Notes: a model not told the origin generated them from the letters alone. Shown: positions 17,454-28,218, counted from the first letter of the stretch. The stretch is 64,000 nt of DNA from Bacteroides muris (ex Afrizal et al. 2022) (GCF_004793475.1 NZ_SRYZ01000008.1:1-64000); one strand, 5' to 3'. Program-made: numbers and translations.

Positions 17454-20403
17454 ACCCAGCTTAAAAGTGGTGATGAAGTCTGATACTGAGATGCTTGATG
17501 AGGTAATGGTGGTTGCTTTCGGTACAGCAAAGAAGTCTGCATTTACGGGTTCGGCTAAGGTGGTTGGTACCGAAAAGCTGGAGCAGTCGCAAGTGACGAA
17601 TGTTACTGATGCCTTGGCAGGTGCTGTGCCGGGTGTGACACTGACTTCCAATGACGGTGCTCCGGGTTCAAAGTCATCCATCAAGATTCGTGGTTTTAGC
17701 TCAATCAATGCAAAGAATGACCCTCTGATTATTGTGGACGGCGCTCCTTATAGCGGTGATATTAATAATATCAATCCTAACGACGTTGAGTCAATGACAG
17801 TATTGAAGGATGCGGCTTCCAATGCTCTTTACGGTGCTCGTGGTGCTAATGGTGTAATTATCATCACTACCAAAAGGGCCAATATGTCGGGAGAGGCTAA
17901 GGTGACTTTTGATGCTAAGTGGGGTGCTAACACTCGAGCGTTGCAGAAATATGAAGTGATTGACAATCCTGGCATGTACTACGAGATGCATTATCGTGCC
18001 ATGAACAATTATTATAAGTCAACGGGAATGAATGACCAAGCTGCATGGCTTGAGGCAAACAAGAATCTGTTTGGCTCCAATGGCGGATTGGGGTACAATG
18101 TGTATACGGTTCCCGATGGACAGTTCCTCATCGGGCAGAATGGTAAGCTCAACCCCAACGCTACATTGGGTAGAGTTGTGAATTATAAAGGACGTGACTA
18201 TCTGCTGACTCCGGATGATTGGGAAGATGTGGGAATGCGTACCGGTCTGCGTCAGGAATACAACTTCTCGGTGAGCGCAGCCAATGAAAAGTCCTCTTTC
18301 TATGTTTCTTTAGGTTATCTTGGAAATGAGGGTATCACTGAAGGCTCTGACCTGAAACGTTTGACTGGTCGTTTGAAAGCTGATTATCAAGCTAAGAAGT
18401 GGTTGAAGATTGGCGGCAATATGGGATATGCACGTTTTGATTCCAACTCGTTGAGTAACAATGGTACCAGTTCGTCTATCGGTAATATATGGGCGTTTGT
18501 TACCCAAATGGCTCCCATCTATCCTGCCTACGTGCGCAATGCTGACGGTAGCATCATGATGGATAATAATGGTATTGGAATGATGGACTACGGTAGCGGT
18601 ATCAACGCAGGTATGCAGCGTCCTTTCATTGCTGATGCCAACCCTATTCTGGATAATAAACTTAATACCAGAAACTCTGAAGGAAATGCCATTAACGGCA
18701 ACGCCTTTGTAGATATAACTCCTATAGAAGGCTTGAAGGTGACATTCAATGGCGCTTTCAACTTGGATGAGACACGCTTTTCTTACGTGTACAATCCCTA
18801 CTACGGACAGTTTGACTCCACCGGAGGTACAGTGAGCAAGTATCATACACGTACTTACGATTACAACTTGCAACAACTTGTTTCTTATGCCCGTTCGTTT
18901 GGCGACAATAACTTCGACATCCTTTTGGGTCATGAATATTATGATTACCGTTATTACTTTCTGGCTGCCAGCAAGTCGCAGATGTTCTCTCAAGATAATA
19001 AAGAACTGGACGGTGCCATTATCGACGGACAAGGTGCTTCTTCCTATAAAGAGCGTCGTAACAATGAAGGTTTCTTCGGCCGTTTGCAATACAATTATGA
19101 CGAACGCATCTTCGGCTCGGCTTCTTTGCGTCGTGATGCTTCCAGCCGTTTCCATCCGGACCATCGCTGGGGTACATTCTGGTCGGTAGGCGGTGCGTGG
19201 CTTATCAACAAAGAAAGCTGGTTTGATGCTTCATGGGTGCAGGAACTGAAGTTGAAGGCTTCTATTGGTTCACAAGGTAATGACAATATCGGTGATTTCC
19301 TCTATACGGATAGATTTAACATTATCAACTCTAACAACAGCCTTGGTACTTCATTTAAATCTAAGGGCACTAAAGACATCACTTGGGAAACCAACACTAA
19401 CTTCAATATCGGTGCAGAGTTCCAGTTGTGGAACCGTGTAACCGGTAGCATCGAGTACTACAGACGTAAGACTTCGGATATGTTGTTCTCATTTACCGTG
19501 GCTCCCTCATTGGGTTATGCTTCCTATATGGACAACGTTGGTAACATGGTCAATAGTGGTGTGGAAATGGACTTCAATGTGAATATCTTCGATACACGTA
19601 ACTTTACGTGGGATGTGAATGTGAACATTTCAACCTTGAAGAACCGTATTACGATGCTTGATCCTGATAAGTTGATTACTACTGAGTATACAGCTGATGG
19701 AAAAGGATATAAGGGCTATTCTAACGGAAGCTTCTTCATTGGTGAGGATTTGTCTATGTTTACATGGCGCTTGAAGGAGTATGCCGGAGTGAATGAAAAG
19801 GGTGAGTCTTTGTTCTATAAGAATGTCAAGGACGAGGCCGGCAATATCACCGGACGTGAAACGACTACGAATCATGCTCAGGCTGACTATTACATCACAG
19901 AGGAAAGCTCAATACCTAAGGTGTATGGTGGTTTCGGTACCAAACTGAAAGTATATGGCGTGGACTTCGGCATAAACTTCACTTACCAGATTGGTGGTAA
20001 GCAATATGATGGTACGTATGCTTACTTTATGTCGTCACCTTATGGTACGGCTGGTTACAACTACCATAAAGATTTGCTGAACTCATGGACTCCTGAGAAC
20101 ACAAATACTAATATCCCTCGTTTCCAGATGAACGACCAATATTCAGGGGAAATGTCTACGCGCTTCTTGACAAATGCAAGCTTCTTGAATATCCAGAATA
20201 TTAATGTGGGCTACACGTTACCTTCCAAGTGGACAAGAAAGTTGGCCATCAACTCATTGCGCGTGTATATGTCGGCAGAAAATGTTTTCTATTGGTCTAA
20301 ACGTAAAGGGTTCGACCCACGTCAGTCATACGACGAGACAACCAATGCTACTTTCTATTCACCGATGCGTACCATCTCCGGTGGTGTGTCATTTGAGTTC
20401 TAA
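17392..20403 (+). CDS. SusC-like TonB-dependent receptor, 5'-truncated (silent cassette 3)
   Basis: The third truncated SusC starts at the same point, SSAKTLVISYIGMQTQEVAIK. The first ATG is at 17428; a TTG at 17407 is an unlikely start. The plug (LDEVMVVAFGTAKKSAFTGS, then VDGAPYSGDINNINPNDVES) and the barrel are complete and the end is GGVSFEF. It lacks signal peptide and upstream promoter, like cassette 2. Its body differs from the other two copies, so the three receptors should have different ligands. The susD follows 19 bp later. Confidence 0.93.
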   Translation, partial: SSAKTLVISYIGMQTQEVAIKPSLKVVMKSDTEMLDEVMVVAFGTAKKSAFTGSAKVVGTEKLEQSQVTNVTDALAGAVPGVTLTSNDGAPGSKSSIKIRGFSSINAKNDPLIIVDGAPYSGDINNINPNDVESMTVLKDAASNALYGARGANGVIIITTKRANMSGEAKVTFDAKWGANTRALQKYEVIDNPGMYYEMHYRAMNNYYKSTGMNDQAAWLEANKNLFGSNGGLGYNVYTVPDGQFLIGQNGKLNPNATLGRVVNYKGRDYLLTPDDWEDVGMRTGLRQEYNFSVSAANEKSSFYVSLGYLGNEGITEGSDLKRLTGRLKADYQAKKWLKIGGNMGYARFDSNSLSNNGTSSSIGNIWAFVTQMAPIYPAYVRNADGSIMMDNNGIGMMDYGSGINAGMQRPFIADANPILDNKLNTRNSEGNAINGNAFVDITPIEGLKVTFNGAFNLDETRFSYVYNPYYGQFDSTGGTVSKYHTRTYDYNLQQLVSYARSFGDNNFDILLGHEYYDYRYYFLAASKSQMFSQDNKELDGAIIDGQGASSYKERRNNEGFFGRLQYNYDERIFGSASLRRDASSRFHPDHRWGTFWSVGGAWLINKESWFDASWVQELKLKASIGSQGNDNIGDFLYTDRFNIINSNNSLGTSFKSKGTKDITWETNTNFNIGAEFQLWNRVTGSIEYYRRKTSDMLFSFTVAPSLGYASYMDNVGNMVNSGVEMDFNVNIFDTRNFTWDVNVNISTLKNRITMLDPDKLITTEYTADGKGYKGYSNGSFFIGEDLSMFTWRLKEYAGVNEKGESLFYKNVKDEAGNITGRETTTNHAQADYYITEESSIPKVYGGFGTKLKVYGVDFGINFTYQIGGKQYDGTYAYFMSSPYGTAGYNYHKDLLNSWTPENTNTNIPRFQMNDQYSGEMSTRFLTNASFLNIQNINVGYTLPSKWTRKLAINSLRVYMSAENVFYWSKRKGFDPRQSYDETTNATFYSPMRTISGGVSFEF

Positions 20404-20428
20404 ACCTAATATATAGATTACAATGATT

Positions 20429-22057
20429 ATGAAGAAGAATATATTCAAACTATTTTCGGTTATGGTCGTATCGGCCACGGTATTGACCGGCTGTATAGAA
20501 GAGGTTTTTCCCGAAGATTCTACAGCGACCTCCGATCAGATTGGTGCATCGGCAACAGCAATTGAGGCTTCGCTTAATGGCTTGCCATCGCAAATGGTAC
20601 AAGGCTATCTGGTGTACGGTAAGCAAACACATGAGACCGACCTTGCTTATCCCTCATTGATGTTGGCCCAGACAGAACTGCTGGGTGATGTCGTGGCTAC
20701 GGATTACGGATATGACTGGTGGTGGCGCTTCAATGCCAATAATGGTATGAACGACACCGGCTATTATTCATATTTGCCTTACTTCACCCTATATAAGTTC
20801 GTTAAATCGGCCAATGACGTGATTGCGGCCGTTGATGTGACTGATCCCACAATTACCGATGAAATGCGTGGGCTTGGAAGTATAGCCCATGCTTTCCGTG
20901 CATTGGACTATTATACGCTGATGGTACTTTTCGAACCGGTAGAAAACATCTATACCGATTGTAGCAAGGTACTGGGGCTGACGGTGCCCATCGTGACTGA
21001 GGCAACAACTAACGACATTGCGAAGAGCAATCCGCGTGCAACCCACGAAGAATTGGTGAATTTCATTCTTGCCGACCTTGACAAGGCAGAGATAGGTCTG
21101 GAGTCTTATACACCTGTCAGTAAGAACTTCCCCGACTTGGCGGTCGTATACGGTTTGAAGGCTAAAGTATATATGTGGGATGGTCAGTTTGCTAAAGCTG
21201 CCGAGTATGCCCGCAAGGCTATTGATAAGTCGGGAGCAACACCTATGAGCGAATCACAGTGGCATAATCCCACTACCGGTTTCAATACGGCTACTTCTGC
21301 ATGGATGTGGTACCTTCACCCCACGGCTTCCAATATGGGTAATCTTGCTAATTTCATTGGTCACATTTCCAATGAAGCGGATTGGGGATATGCTTCTTTG
21401 TCTAAGCTCCAGATGGCACGTTCACTTTATGACGCGATTCCTGCTACCGATTTCCGCAAATATTCTTACCTTGACCCGGACAGAAGTACTTACGCTTACC
21501 AGTCAGTGAGAGGCAATGCATGGCTGGATGAACAGCCGGATTATATGTCATTGAAGTTCCGTCCCGTGGGTGGTGACTATAACACTTATTCTGTGGGTGC
21601 GGCTGCAGATATTCCCGTGATGCGTGTGGAAGAGATGTATCTCATAGAGGCTGAAGCAATAGGTGCCAGCCAGAATGTGGCAGCAGGCGTACAGTTGTTG
21701 AATAACTTTATGAAGCAGTACCGCCAGAGCAATTACAATTTCAGTACGGGTGATTTGCGTAATTTCCAACTTGAGGTGTTGAAGCAGATGCGTATCGAGT
21801 TCTGGGGTGAGGGAATCGCATTCCCTACGGCTAAACGTCTGAAACCGGATGTCATTCAGAATTATGAGGGTACCAACTTTATAGAAGATATCTTCAAGAT
21901 AAACTGTAAAGGTGTGAAGCCCAACTGGACATTGATGATTCCTAAGACCGAGGTCGATTCAAATACTGCCCTTCAGGGAATGAACAATCCGGACCCGTCC
22001 GGTGCTATTGCTAAACGTCCTACTCCGATAGGGGAGTTTGCACCAGGTAACAATTAA
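20429..22057 (+). CDS. SusD/RagB-family lipoprotein (cassette 3)
   Basis: About 542 residues with a lipoprotein leader (SATVLTGCIEEVFPED), the SusD helical core and the signature EFWGEGIAFPTAKRLKPDV. ATG 20429 (MKKN) is preferred over ATG 20423, as it gives a standard leader. It forms the ligand-binding lid for the upstream barrel. It differs clearly from the other two SusDs in the window. Confidence 0.94.
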   Translation: MKKNIFKLFSVMVVSATVLTGCIEEVFPEDSTATSDQIGASATAIEASLNGLPSQMVQGYLVYGKQTHETDLAYPSLMLAQTELLGDVVATDYGYDWWWRFNANNGMNDTGYYSYLPYFTLYKFVKSANDVIAAVDVTDPTITDEMRGLGSIAHAFRALDYYTLMVLFEPVENIYTDCSKVLGLTVPIVTEATTNDIAKSNPRATHEELVNFILADLDKAEIGLESYTPVSKNFPDLAVVYGLKAKVYMWDGQFAKAAEYARKAIDKSGATPMSESQWHNPTTGFNTATSAWMWYLHPTASNMGNLANFIGHISNEADWGYASLSKLQMARSLYDAIPATDFRKYSYLDPDRSTYAYQSVRGNAWLDEQPDYMSLKFRPVGGDYNTYSVGAAADIPVMRVEEMYLIEAEAIGASQNVAAGVQLLNNFMKQYRQSNYNFSTGDLRNFQLEVLKQMRIEFWGEGIAFPTAKRLKPDVIQNYEGTNFIEDIFKINCKGVKPNWTLMIPKTEVDSNTALQGMNNPDPSGAIAKRPTPIGEFAPGNN

Positions 22058-22088
22058 CCAATGAACTAACTTTTAATAGAATTTGTAT

Positions 22089-22865
22089 ATGAATAAGATA
22101 TTCAATAAATTGTTTTTGGGCTTGGCCGTATGCGGTTTGGCTATGACGGCTTGTTCAGACGGTGTGGAGTGGGAGCCTTCTCCGGTTCCTACCGAGGGTG
22201 TACAAGCTTATATTTATGCTGATAACACTGATTTGACTTATTATCCGAATGATGAACAGGTTTTTGTGGTCAAAATCGGCCGTCAGAAAACAGATGCGGC
22301 TGCATCTATTCACTTGACTACAGATGCGGAGAACGTAACAGTACCGACAACGATTGATTTTGCTGCCGGTGAAGCACTCAAAGAAGTAAAGATTGCGTTT
22401 GACATAGCTGTGGGTACTACTGCATCTTATACTATTACCATTCCTGAAGAAGATTCCTACGTTTATGGTTCACCTAAGGTGACGGTCAATATAAAGCGTG
22501 ACTATACTTGGCTCAATATAGGTACAGGCTACTATGCATCTCAATTATTTGGCGAGGGTTGGGATCAACCTGTGCTGAAGGCTAAAGAGGCTAACATCTA
22601 TAAGCTGGAAGATTGCATTACGAAAGGATATCCCATCATGTTTACGCTAAGCGATGACAATCAAGAACTGATAGGTTGGGATCCTCAACCTACTGGTTAT
22701 GACAAGACGGATTATGGTATGCTATACTTTGCAGCAGCAGGTATGGAGCGTAAAGGAAACGTGTTGTCTTTCCCGATGCAGGGCTTAGTAGTACTTGACA
22801 GTGGTAAATGGGGAGTACTGTATCAAGGATTCACGGAAACGCTGGAGATGCCGGAAGGGTTCTGA
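22089..22865 (+). CDS. Cassette 3 surface lipoprotein, Calx-beta-like N-terminal half
   Basis: A lipoprotein of about 258 residues (lipobox LAMTACSDGVEW). The first half is a beta-sandwich repeat like those in SusE-position proteins (DEQVFVVKIGRQKTDAAASI, then TVPTTIDFAAGEALKEVKIA). The second half I do not recognise. ATG 22089 is used because the upstream codon set begins at TTG. It is the last gene of cassette 3, 31 bp after susD and before a strong terminator. The third-position role is as for the cassette 2 lipoprotein, though the two have little evident sequence identity. Confidence 0.8.
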   Translation: MNKIFNKLFLGLAVCGLAMTACSDGVEWEPSPVPTEGVQAYIYADNTDLTYYPNDEQVFVVKIGRQKTDAAASIHLTTDAENVTVPTTIDFAAGEALKEVKIAFDIAVGTTASYTITIPEEDSYVYGSPKVTVNIKRDYTWLNIGTGYYASQLFGEGWDQPVLKAKEANIYKLEDCITKGYPIMFTLSDDNQELIGWDPQPTGYDKTDYGMLYFAAAGMERKGNVLSFPMQGLVVLDSGKWGVLYQGFTETLEMPEGF

Positions 22866-22897
22866 TTATCCTGGCAATTAGATAATATGTAATTAGA

Positions 22898-22943
22898 AAT
22901 GGCATGTAAGATGAAGTTTGACTTCATCTTACATGCCATTTTT
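22898..22943 (+). terminator. Strong terminator of cassette 3
   Basis: A perfect 20-bp stem (22898-22917 with 22921-22940), a TTG loop and Ts after it. The A-rich left arm means it could work in both directions. Confidence 0.85.
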
Positions 22944-23000
22944 CTATTGTGTCTGTTTTTATTTTATTCCCCTTTTTAAGGCGCTTCCGCCAAAATTATT

Positions 23001-23008
23001 TATATTTG
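23001..23008 (+). promoter_or_regulatory. -7 box of hflX
   Basis: TATATTTG is a full TAnnTTTG match 45 bp before the hflX ATG. The -33 region is only T-rich. Confidence 0.55.
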
Positions 23009-23052
23009 CTGCCCGAACCAACAATACGTATATATAATAAGGTATAGAAACT

Positions 23053-24309
23053 ATGAAAGAATTTGTAATCTCCGAAGTGCGGGCAGAAACAGCGATATTG
23101 GTAGGTCTTGTCACGAAGACCCAGGATGAGCGTAAGACCAATGAATATCTGGACGAGCTTGCATTCTTGGCTGAGACAGCCGGGGCGGAAGTAGTGAAGC
23201 GGTTTACCCAGAAGCTGGATCAGGCGCATTCCGTGACCTACGTCGGCAAGGGCAAGCTGGAAGAAATCAGAGAGTATATCCGTAATGAAGAAGAAGCCGA
23301 ACGTGAAGTCGGCATGGTGATTTTTGACGATGAACTTTCTGCGAAACAGATACGTAACATTGAAGCGGAGTTGAAGATTAAGATATTGGACCGTACTTCG
23401 CTCATTCTCGATATTTTTGCCATGCGTGCACAGACTGCCAACGCGAAAACGCAGGTGGAACTGGCGCAATACAAGTATATGCTTCCTCGTCTGCAACGTT
23501 TGTGGACCCACTTGGAACGCCAGGGTGGTGGCTCCGGTGCCGGTGGAGGTAAAGGTTCCGTGGGACTTCGCGGCCCGGGTGAAACGCAGCTGGAAATGGA
23601 CCGCCGTATCATCTTGAACCGTATGTCATTGTTGAAGGAGCGCTTGGCTGAGATTGACAAGCAGAAGTCTACCCAGCGGAAGAACCGCGGACGCTTGATT
23701 CGTGTGGCATTGGTGGGATATACCAATGTAGGAAAATCCACATTGATGACTTTGCTTTCGAAAAGTGAAGTCTTTGCAGAGAATAAGCTGTTTGCCACGT
23801 TGGATACTACGGTGCGTAAGGTGATTATTGAGAACCTGCCGTTCCTGCTTTCTGATACAGTGGGCTTTATCCGTAAATTGCCGACGGATTTGGTAGACTC
23901 CTTCAAGTCTACTCTGGATGAGGTACGAGAGGCAGACTTGCTGTTGCATATCGTAGACATCTCTCATCCGGATTTTGAAGAACAGATAGAAGTTGTGAAC
24001 AAGACGTTGGCAGATATCGGTGCCGCCGGTAAGCCCATGATTCTTGTATTCAATAAGATAGACGCTTATACTTATATAGAGAAAGCGGCTGACGACCTTA
24101 CCCCCAGAACCAAGGAAAACTTGACACTCGAAGAACTGATGAAGACGTGGATGGCCAAGATGGAGGATGACTGCCTCTTTATTTCTGCCCGCGAAAAAAT
24201 CAATATGGAGGAACTGAAGAGTGTAGTTTATCAGCGTGTGAAGGAATTGCACGTGCAGAAGTACCCCTATAATGACTTTCTTTATCAGACCTACGAAGAA
24301 GAAATTTAA
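23053..24309 (+). CDS. hflX: GTPase HflX
   Basis: HflX is a 50S-binding GTPase that splits stalled ribosomes under stress. The 418-residue protein has the N-terminal HflX domain, the glycine-rich linker (GGGSGAGGGKGSVGLRGPGE), G1 GYTNVGKST near residue 222, G3 DTVGFIRKLP near 268 and G4 NKID near 334. Its length fits the family. It is a single gene downstream of the cassette region and marks the return to core genome. Confidence 0.97.
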   Translation: MKEFVISEVRAETAILVGLVTKTQDERKTNEYLDELAFLAETAGAEVVKRFTQKLDQAHSVTYVGKGKLEEIREYIRNEEEAEREVGMVIFDDELSAKQIRNIEAELKIKILDRTSLILDIFAMRAQTANAKTQVELAQYKYMLPRLQRLWTHLERQGGGSGAGGGKGSVGLRGPGETQLEMDRRIILNRMSLLKERLAEIDKQKSTQRKNRGRLIRVALVGYTNVGKSTLMTLLSKSEVFAENKLFATLDTTVRKVIIENLPFLLSDTVGFIRKLPTDLVDSFKSTLDEVREADLLLHIVDISHPDFEEQIEVVNKTLADIGAAGKPMILVFNKIDAYTYIEKAADDLTPRTKENLTLEELMKTWMAKMEDDCLFISAREKINMEELKSVVYQRVKELHVQKYPYNDFLYQTYEEEI

Positions 24310-24313
24310 TTTT

Positions 24314-24410
24314 AGTTATGAGTTATAAGTTATGAGTTATTTGCTGGCAGCGGTTTGAATTGGTAGTGCCGGCAAAGGCAATAACTTATGACTCATAACT
24401 CATAACTCGT
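24314..24410. repeat. Long imperfect AT-rich hairpin between hflX and the DUF4954 gene
   Basis: Repeated AGTTATGAGTTATAAGTTAT-like sequence on the left is mirrored by AACTTATGACTCATAACTC on the right, with an inner TTTGCTGGCA/TGCCGGCAAA stem. It probably folds as a long hairpin and may end hflX transcription. Similar AT-rich hairpins occur at 36813-36916 and 34574-34673. Confidence 0.6.
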
Positions 24411-24417
24411 TATAAGG

Positions 24418-26409
24418 ATGAATTACAGAAGACTGACCGAAGATGAAATTCTCCGGTTGAAGAGCCAGTCATGTCTGGCTGATGATTGGGGGAAAGTAAC
24501 CGTTGCAGAAGAGTTCTCAACGGAATTTGTGCATCATACCCGTTTTTCGGGTGAGGTGCGTTTGGGAGTGTTCCATTCAGAATTTATGTTGCCGGGAGGA
24601 ATCAGGAAGCATTCCGGTTTGCGGCATGTGACGTTGCATAATGTAACGGTGGGAGATAACTGTTGTATTGAGAATATCCAGAACTATATTGCCAATTATG
24701 AAATAGGGCATGACACCTTTATTGAGAATGTGGATATTATTCTGGTAGACGGTGTGTCGAAGTTTGGCAACGGGATAGAAGTGTCTGTTTTGAATGAAAC
24801 AGGAGGCCGTGAGGTACTGATTAGTGATAAACTCTCCGCACACCAGGCCTATATTCTGGCGCTTTACCGCCATCGTCCGGAGCTGATTGCACGGATGAAG
24901 GAAATCACGGATTTTTATTCCAACAAACATGCTTCTGCTGTAGGAAGCATCGGGAACCATGTAATGATATTGAACACCGGTTCCATAAAGAATGTGCGCA
25001 TCGGTGATTATTGCCGCATCTGTGGTACATGCCGTCTGTATAACGGAAGCATCAACAGCAACGAGGTGGCGCCGGTACACATCGGGCATGGGGTGATTTG
25101 TGATGATTTCATCATCTCTACCGGGTCTCATGTAGATGACGGAGCTATGCTGAGCCGCTGCTTCGTGGGGCAGGCATGCAAGTTGGGACACAACTACTCT
25201 GCCTCAGATTCTTTGTTTTTCAGCAACTGCCAGGGAGAGAACGGGGAGGCGTGCGCTATTTTTGCCGGACCTTATACGGTGACGCACCATAAATCCACGT
25301 TGCTGATTGCCGGTATGTTTTCCTTTATGAATGCCGGCTCGGGGTCCAATCAGAGCAACCATATGTATAAGTTAGGGCCTATCCATCAAGGCACTTTGGA
25401 GCGTGGTGCCAAGACGACTTCCGATTCGTACATCTTGTGGCCTGCAAGGGTGGGAGCGTTCTCCTTGGTAATGGGGCGCCATGTCAACCATTCTGATACT
25501 TCGAACCTGCCGTTCTCTTACTTGATAGAGCAGAATAATACCACCTACCTCGTGCCCGGTGTCAACCTGCGTAGTGTGGGTACCATCCGCGATGCCCAGA
25601 AGTGGCCGAAACGTGACGGGCGTACCGACCCGAACAAACTGGATTACATCAACTATAATCTTCTTAGCCCCTACACGGTGCAGAAGATGTTCAAGGGACG
25701 GGAAACGTTGCAGAATCTGCGTCATGCCAGTGGCGAGCTTTCGGATATCTATTCTTTCCATAGTGCGAAGATACGTAACTCGGCTTTGGTGAAAGGTATC
25801 CGCTTCTATGAAATAGCCATTCATAAGTTCCTCGGAAACTCTGTCATCAAGCGCTTGGAAGGCATTGACTTCCGGAGCAATGAAGAAATACGTGCCCGTT
25901 TGAAGCCCGATACTGCCATTGGCAGTGGCGAATGGGTGGATATTTCCGGATTGATAGCTCCGAAGAGTGAGATAGATGCGCTGATAGACGGTATTGAGTC
26001 CGGTAAAGTCGACCGCTTGAAGTCTATCAATGCCGAGTTTGAGAAGATGCACGGCAACTATTATACATACGAATGGACATGGGCGTATGAGAGGCTGGAA
26101 GAATTCTATGGCATCAAACCGGAGAACATGACGGCAGAAGACGTTATGCGCATTGTCGAAAAATGGAAAGAAGCAGTAGTTGGCCTCGACCGCATGGTGT
26201 ATGAGGATGCCAAGAAAGAATTTTCACTGGCTTCCATGACGGGCTTCGGTGCCGACGGCTCGCGCCTGGAAAAGGAACTCGACTTTGAGCAGGTGCGCGG
26301 CGACTTTGAAAGTAATCCGTTTGTGACGGCTGTACTGAAACATATAGAGGTGAAGACGGCGCTGGGTGATGAACTGATAGGACGGATGCGGCGGGTATCA
26401 GAAAAATAA
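24418..26409 (+). CDS. DUF4954 family left-handed beta-helix protein
   Basis: The 663-residue protein has hexapeptide-like repeats of the left-handed beta-helix type through the first two thirds (VTVGDNCCIENIQNYIANYE, KNVRIGDYCRICGTCRLYNG, HIGHGVICDDFIISTGSHV). A helical C-terminal part follows. This matches DUF4954, found widely in Bacteroidetes. The fold is that of sugar or acyl nucleotidyl/acyltransferases, but the substrate is not known. There is no signal peptide, so it is probably cytoplasmic. Confidence 0.85.
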   Translation: MNYRRLTEDEILRLKSQSCLADDWGKVTVAEEFSTEFVHHTRFSGEVRLGVFHSEFMLPGGIRKHSGLRHVTLHNVTVGDNCCIENIQNYIANYEIGHDTFIENVDIILVDGVSKFGNGIEVSVLNETGGREVLISDKLSAHQAYILALYRHRPELIARMKEITDFYSNKHASAVGSIGNHVMILNTGSIKNVRIGDYCRICGTCRLYNGSINSNEVAPVHIGHGVICDDFIISTGSHVDDGAMLSRCFVGQACKLGHNYSASDSLFFSNCQGENGEACAIFAGPYTVTHHKSTLLIAGMFSFMNAGSGSNQSNHMYKLGPIHQGTLERGAKTTSDSYILWPARVGAFSLVMGRHVNHSDTSNLPFSYLIEQNNTTYLVPGVNLRSVGTIRDAQKWPKRDGRTDPNKLDYINYNLLSPYTVQKMFKGRETLQNLRHASGELSDIYSFHSAKIRNSALVKGIRFYEIAIHKFLGNSVIKRLEGIDFRSNEEIRARLKPDTAIGSGEWVDISGLIAPKSEIDALIDGIESGKVDRLKSINAEFEKMHGNYYTYEWTWAYERLEEFYGIKPENMTAEDVMRIVEKWKEAVVGLDRMVYEDAKKEFSLASMTGFGADGSRLEKELDFEQVRGDFESNPFVTAVLKHIEVKTALGDELIGRMRRVSEK

Positions 26410-26463
26410 TTATGATTTGCCGCCTTTTTACTCTAATTAAAGAATTATTTCAATAATAGTTTT

Positions 26464-26471
26464 TACCTTTG
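26464..26471 (+). promoter_or_regulatory. -7 box of the fumarase gene
   Basis: TACCTTTG, a full TAnnTTTG match 72 bp before ATG 26543. The -33 element is not clear. Confidence 0.5.
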
Positions 26472-26542
26472 CTCTGTAAAGGCGGTTTTCGGGCTGCCTT
26501 TGCTATCCGAATCACTTTTAAACATTAAATATACGAGTAATT

Positions 26543-28183
26543 ATGGCAACAACACCTCCGTTCAAGTATCAGCCCATGTTCGAGAAAGGGAAAGATACTA
26601 CTGAGTATTATCTGCTTACGAAAGATTACGTGTCGGTAAGCGAGTTTGAAGGAAAACCTATCCTGAAGATTGAAAAAGAAGGTCTGACGGCAATGGCCAA
26701 TGCGGCTTTCCGCGATGTATCGTTCATGTTGCGTCGTTCGCACAACGAGCAGGTTGCTAAGATTCTGAGCGACCCCGAAGCAAGCGATAACGATAAATAT
26801 GTGGCACTCACCTTCCTGCGTAATGCAGAGGTGGCATCCAAGGGGGTACTTCCTTTCTGCCAGGATACGGGTACGGCAATCATCCACGGCGAAAAGGGAC
26901 AACAAGTATGGACTGGCTACTGTGATGAAGAAGCTCTTTCACTGGGTGTTTACAAGACTTATACCGAAGAGAACCTGCGTTATTCGCAGAATGCTCCCCT
27001 CACCATGTACGATGAGGTGAATACGAAGTGCAACCTTCCCGCACAGATTGACATCGAAGCTACGGAAGGTATGGAGTACGAGTTCCTCTGCGTAACCAAG
27101 GGTGGCGGCTCTGCCAACAAGACTTATCTCTACCAGGAGACAAAGGCTATCCTCAACCCCGAAACATTGGTTCCCTTCCTTATCTCAAAAATCAAGACTT
27201 TGGGTACGGCAGCTTGTCCTCCCTATCACATCGCATTCGTTATTGGCGGTACCTCTGCCGAAAAGAACTTGCTGACTGTGAAACTGGCTTCCACCCACTT
27301 CTACGATAACCTACCCACTACCGGCAATGAGTTCGGCCGCGCTTTCCGCGATGTGGAACTGGAGAAGCTGGTACTGGAAGAAGCTCATAAGATTGGCCTC
27401 GGTGCCCAGTTCGGCGGCAAGTATCTGGCTCACGACATCCGCATCATCCGCCTGCCGCGTCACGGTGCGTCCTGCCCCGTGGGTCTGGGCGTTTCCTGCT
27501 CTGCCGACCGCAACATCAAGTGTAAAATCAATAAAGAAGGTATCTGGATTGAAAAGCTCGACAGCAATCCGGGCGAACTGATTCCCGAAGAACTCCGTAA
27601 GGCCGGTGAAGGCGACGTGGTGAAGATTGACCTGAACCAGCCGATGGCCGACATCCTGAAGGAGCTGACCAAGTATCCGGTTTCCACCCGTTTGTCTCTG
27701 AATGGAACCATTATCGTAGGCCGTGACATCGCACACGCCAAGCTGAAAGAACGTCTGGACCGTGGCGAAGACCTGCCCCAGTACATCAAAGACCATCCCA
27801 TCTACTATGCCGGTCCTGCCAAGACTCCTCAAGGCATGGCTTGCGGCTCCATGGGCCCGACTACTGCCGGACGTATGGACCCGTATGTAGACCTCTTCCA
27901 AAGTCACGGCGGCAGCATGATTATGCTTGCCAAAGGTAACCGCAGCCAACAAGTGACGGATGCCTGCCAGAAGTACGGCGGTTTCTACTTGGGCTCTATT
28001 GGTGGTCCTGCAGCTATCTTGGCCCAGAACAATATCAAGAGCATCGAGTGCGTGGAATATCCCGAGCTCGGTATGGAAGCTATCTGGAAGATTGAGGTGG
28101 AGAACTTCCCTGCATTTATCCTGGTGGACGATAAGGGCAACGACTTCTTCAAGCAACTGAAACCCTGGAATTGCAGCAAGTAA
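26543..28183 (+). CDS. Class I fumarate hydratase (iron-sulfur type)
   Basis: Interconverts fumarate and malate, in Bacteroides mainly in the reductive branch leading to succinate and propionate. The 546-residue protein has both class I domains: an N-terminal part with the cluster-binding [10 protein letters not shown] and [10 protein letters not shown], and a C-terminal beta-domain with [40 protein letters not shown] and MLAKGNRSQ. The single-chain form is like FumA/FumB of E. coli. It is monocistronic, with a -7 box upstream and a terminator downstream. Confidence 0.97.
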   Translation: MATTPPFKYQPMFEKGKDTTEYYLLTKDYVSVSEFEGKPILKIEKEGLTAMANAAFRDVSFMLRRSHNEQVAKILSDPEASDNDKYVALTFLRNAEVASKGVLPFCQDTGTAIIHGEKGQQVWTGYCDEEALSLGVYKTYTEENLRYSQNAPLTMYDEVNTKCNLPAQIDIEATEGMEYEFLCVTKGGGSANKTYLYQETKAILNPETLVPFLISKIKTLGTAACPPYHIAFVIGGTSAEKNLLTVKLASTHFYDNLPTTGNEFGRAFRDVELEKLVLEEAHKIGLGAQFGGKYLAHDIRIIRLPRHGASCPVGLGVSCSADRNIKCKINKEGIWIEKLDSNPGELIPEELRKAGEGDVVKIDLNQPMADILKELTKYPVSTRLSLNGTIIVGRDIAHAKLKERLDRGEDLPQYIKDHPIYYAGPAKTPQGMACGSMGPTTAGRMDPYVDLFQSHGGSMIMLAKGNRSQQVTDACQKYGGFYLGSIGGPAAILAQNNIKSIECVEYPELGMEAIWKIEVENFPAFILVDDKGNDFFKQLKPWNCSK

Positions 28184-28218
28184 AAACAGAAGCCTTTTAG
28201 AAGGGCATAATATAAGGA

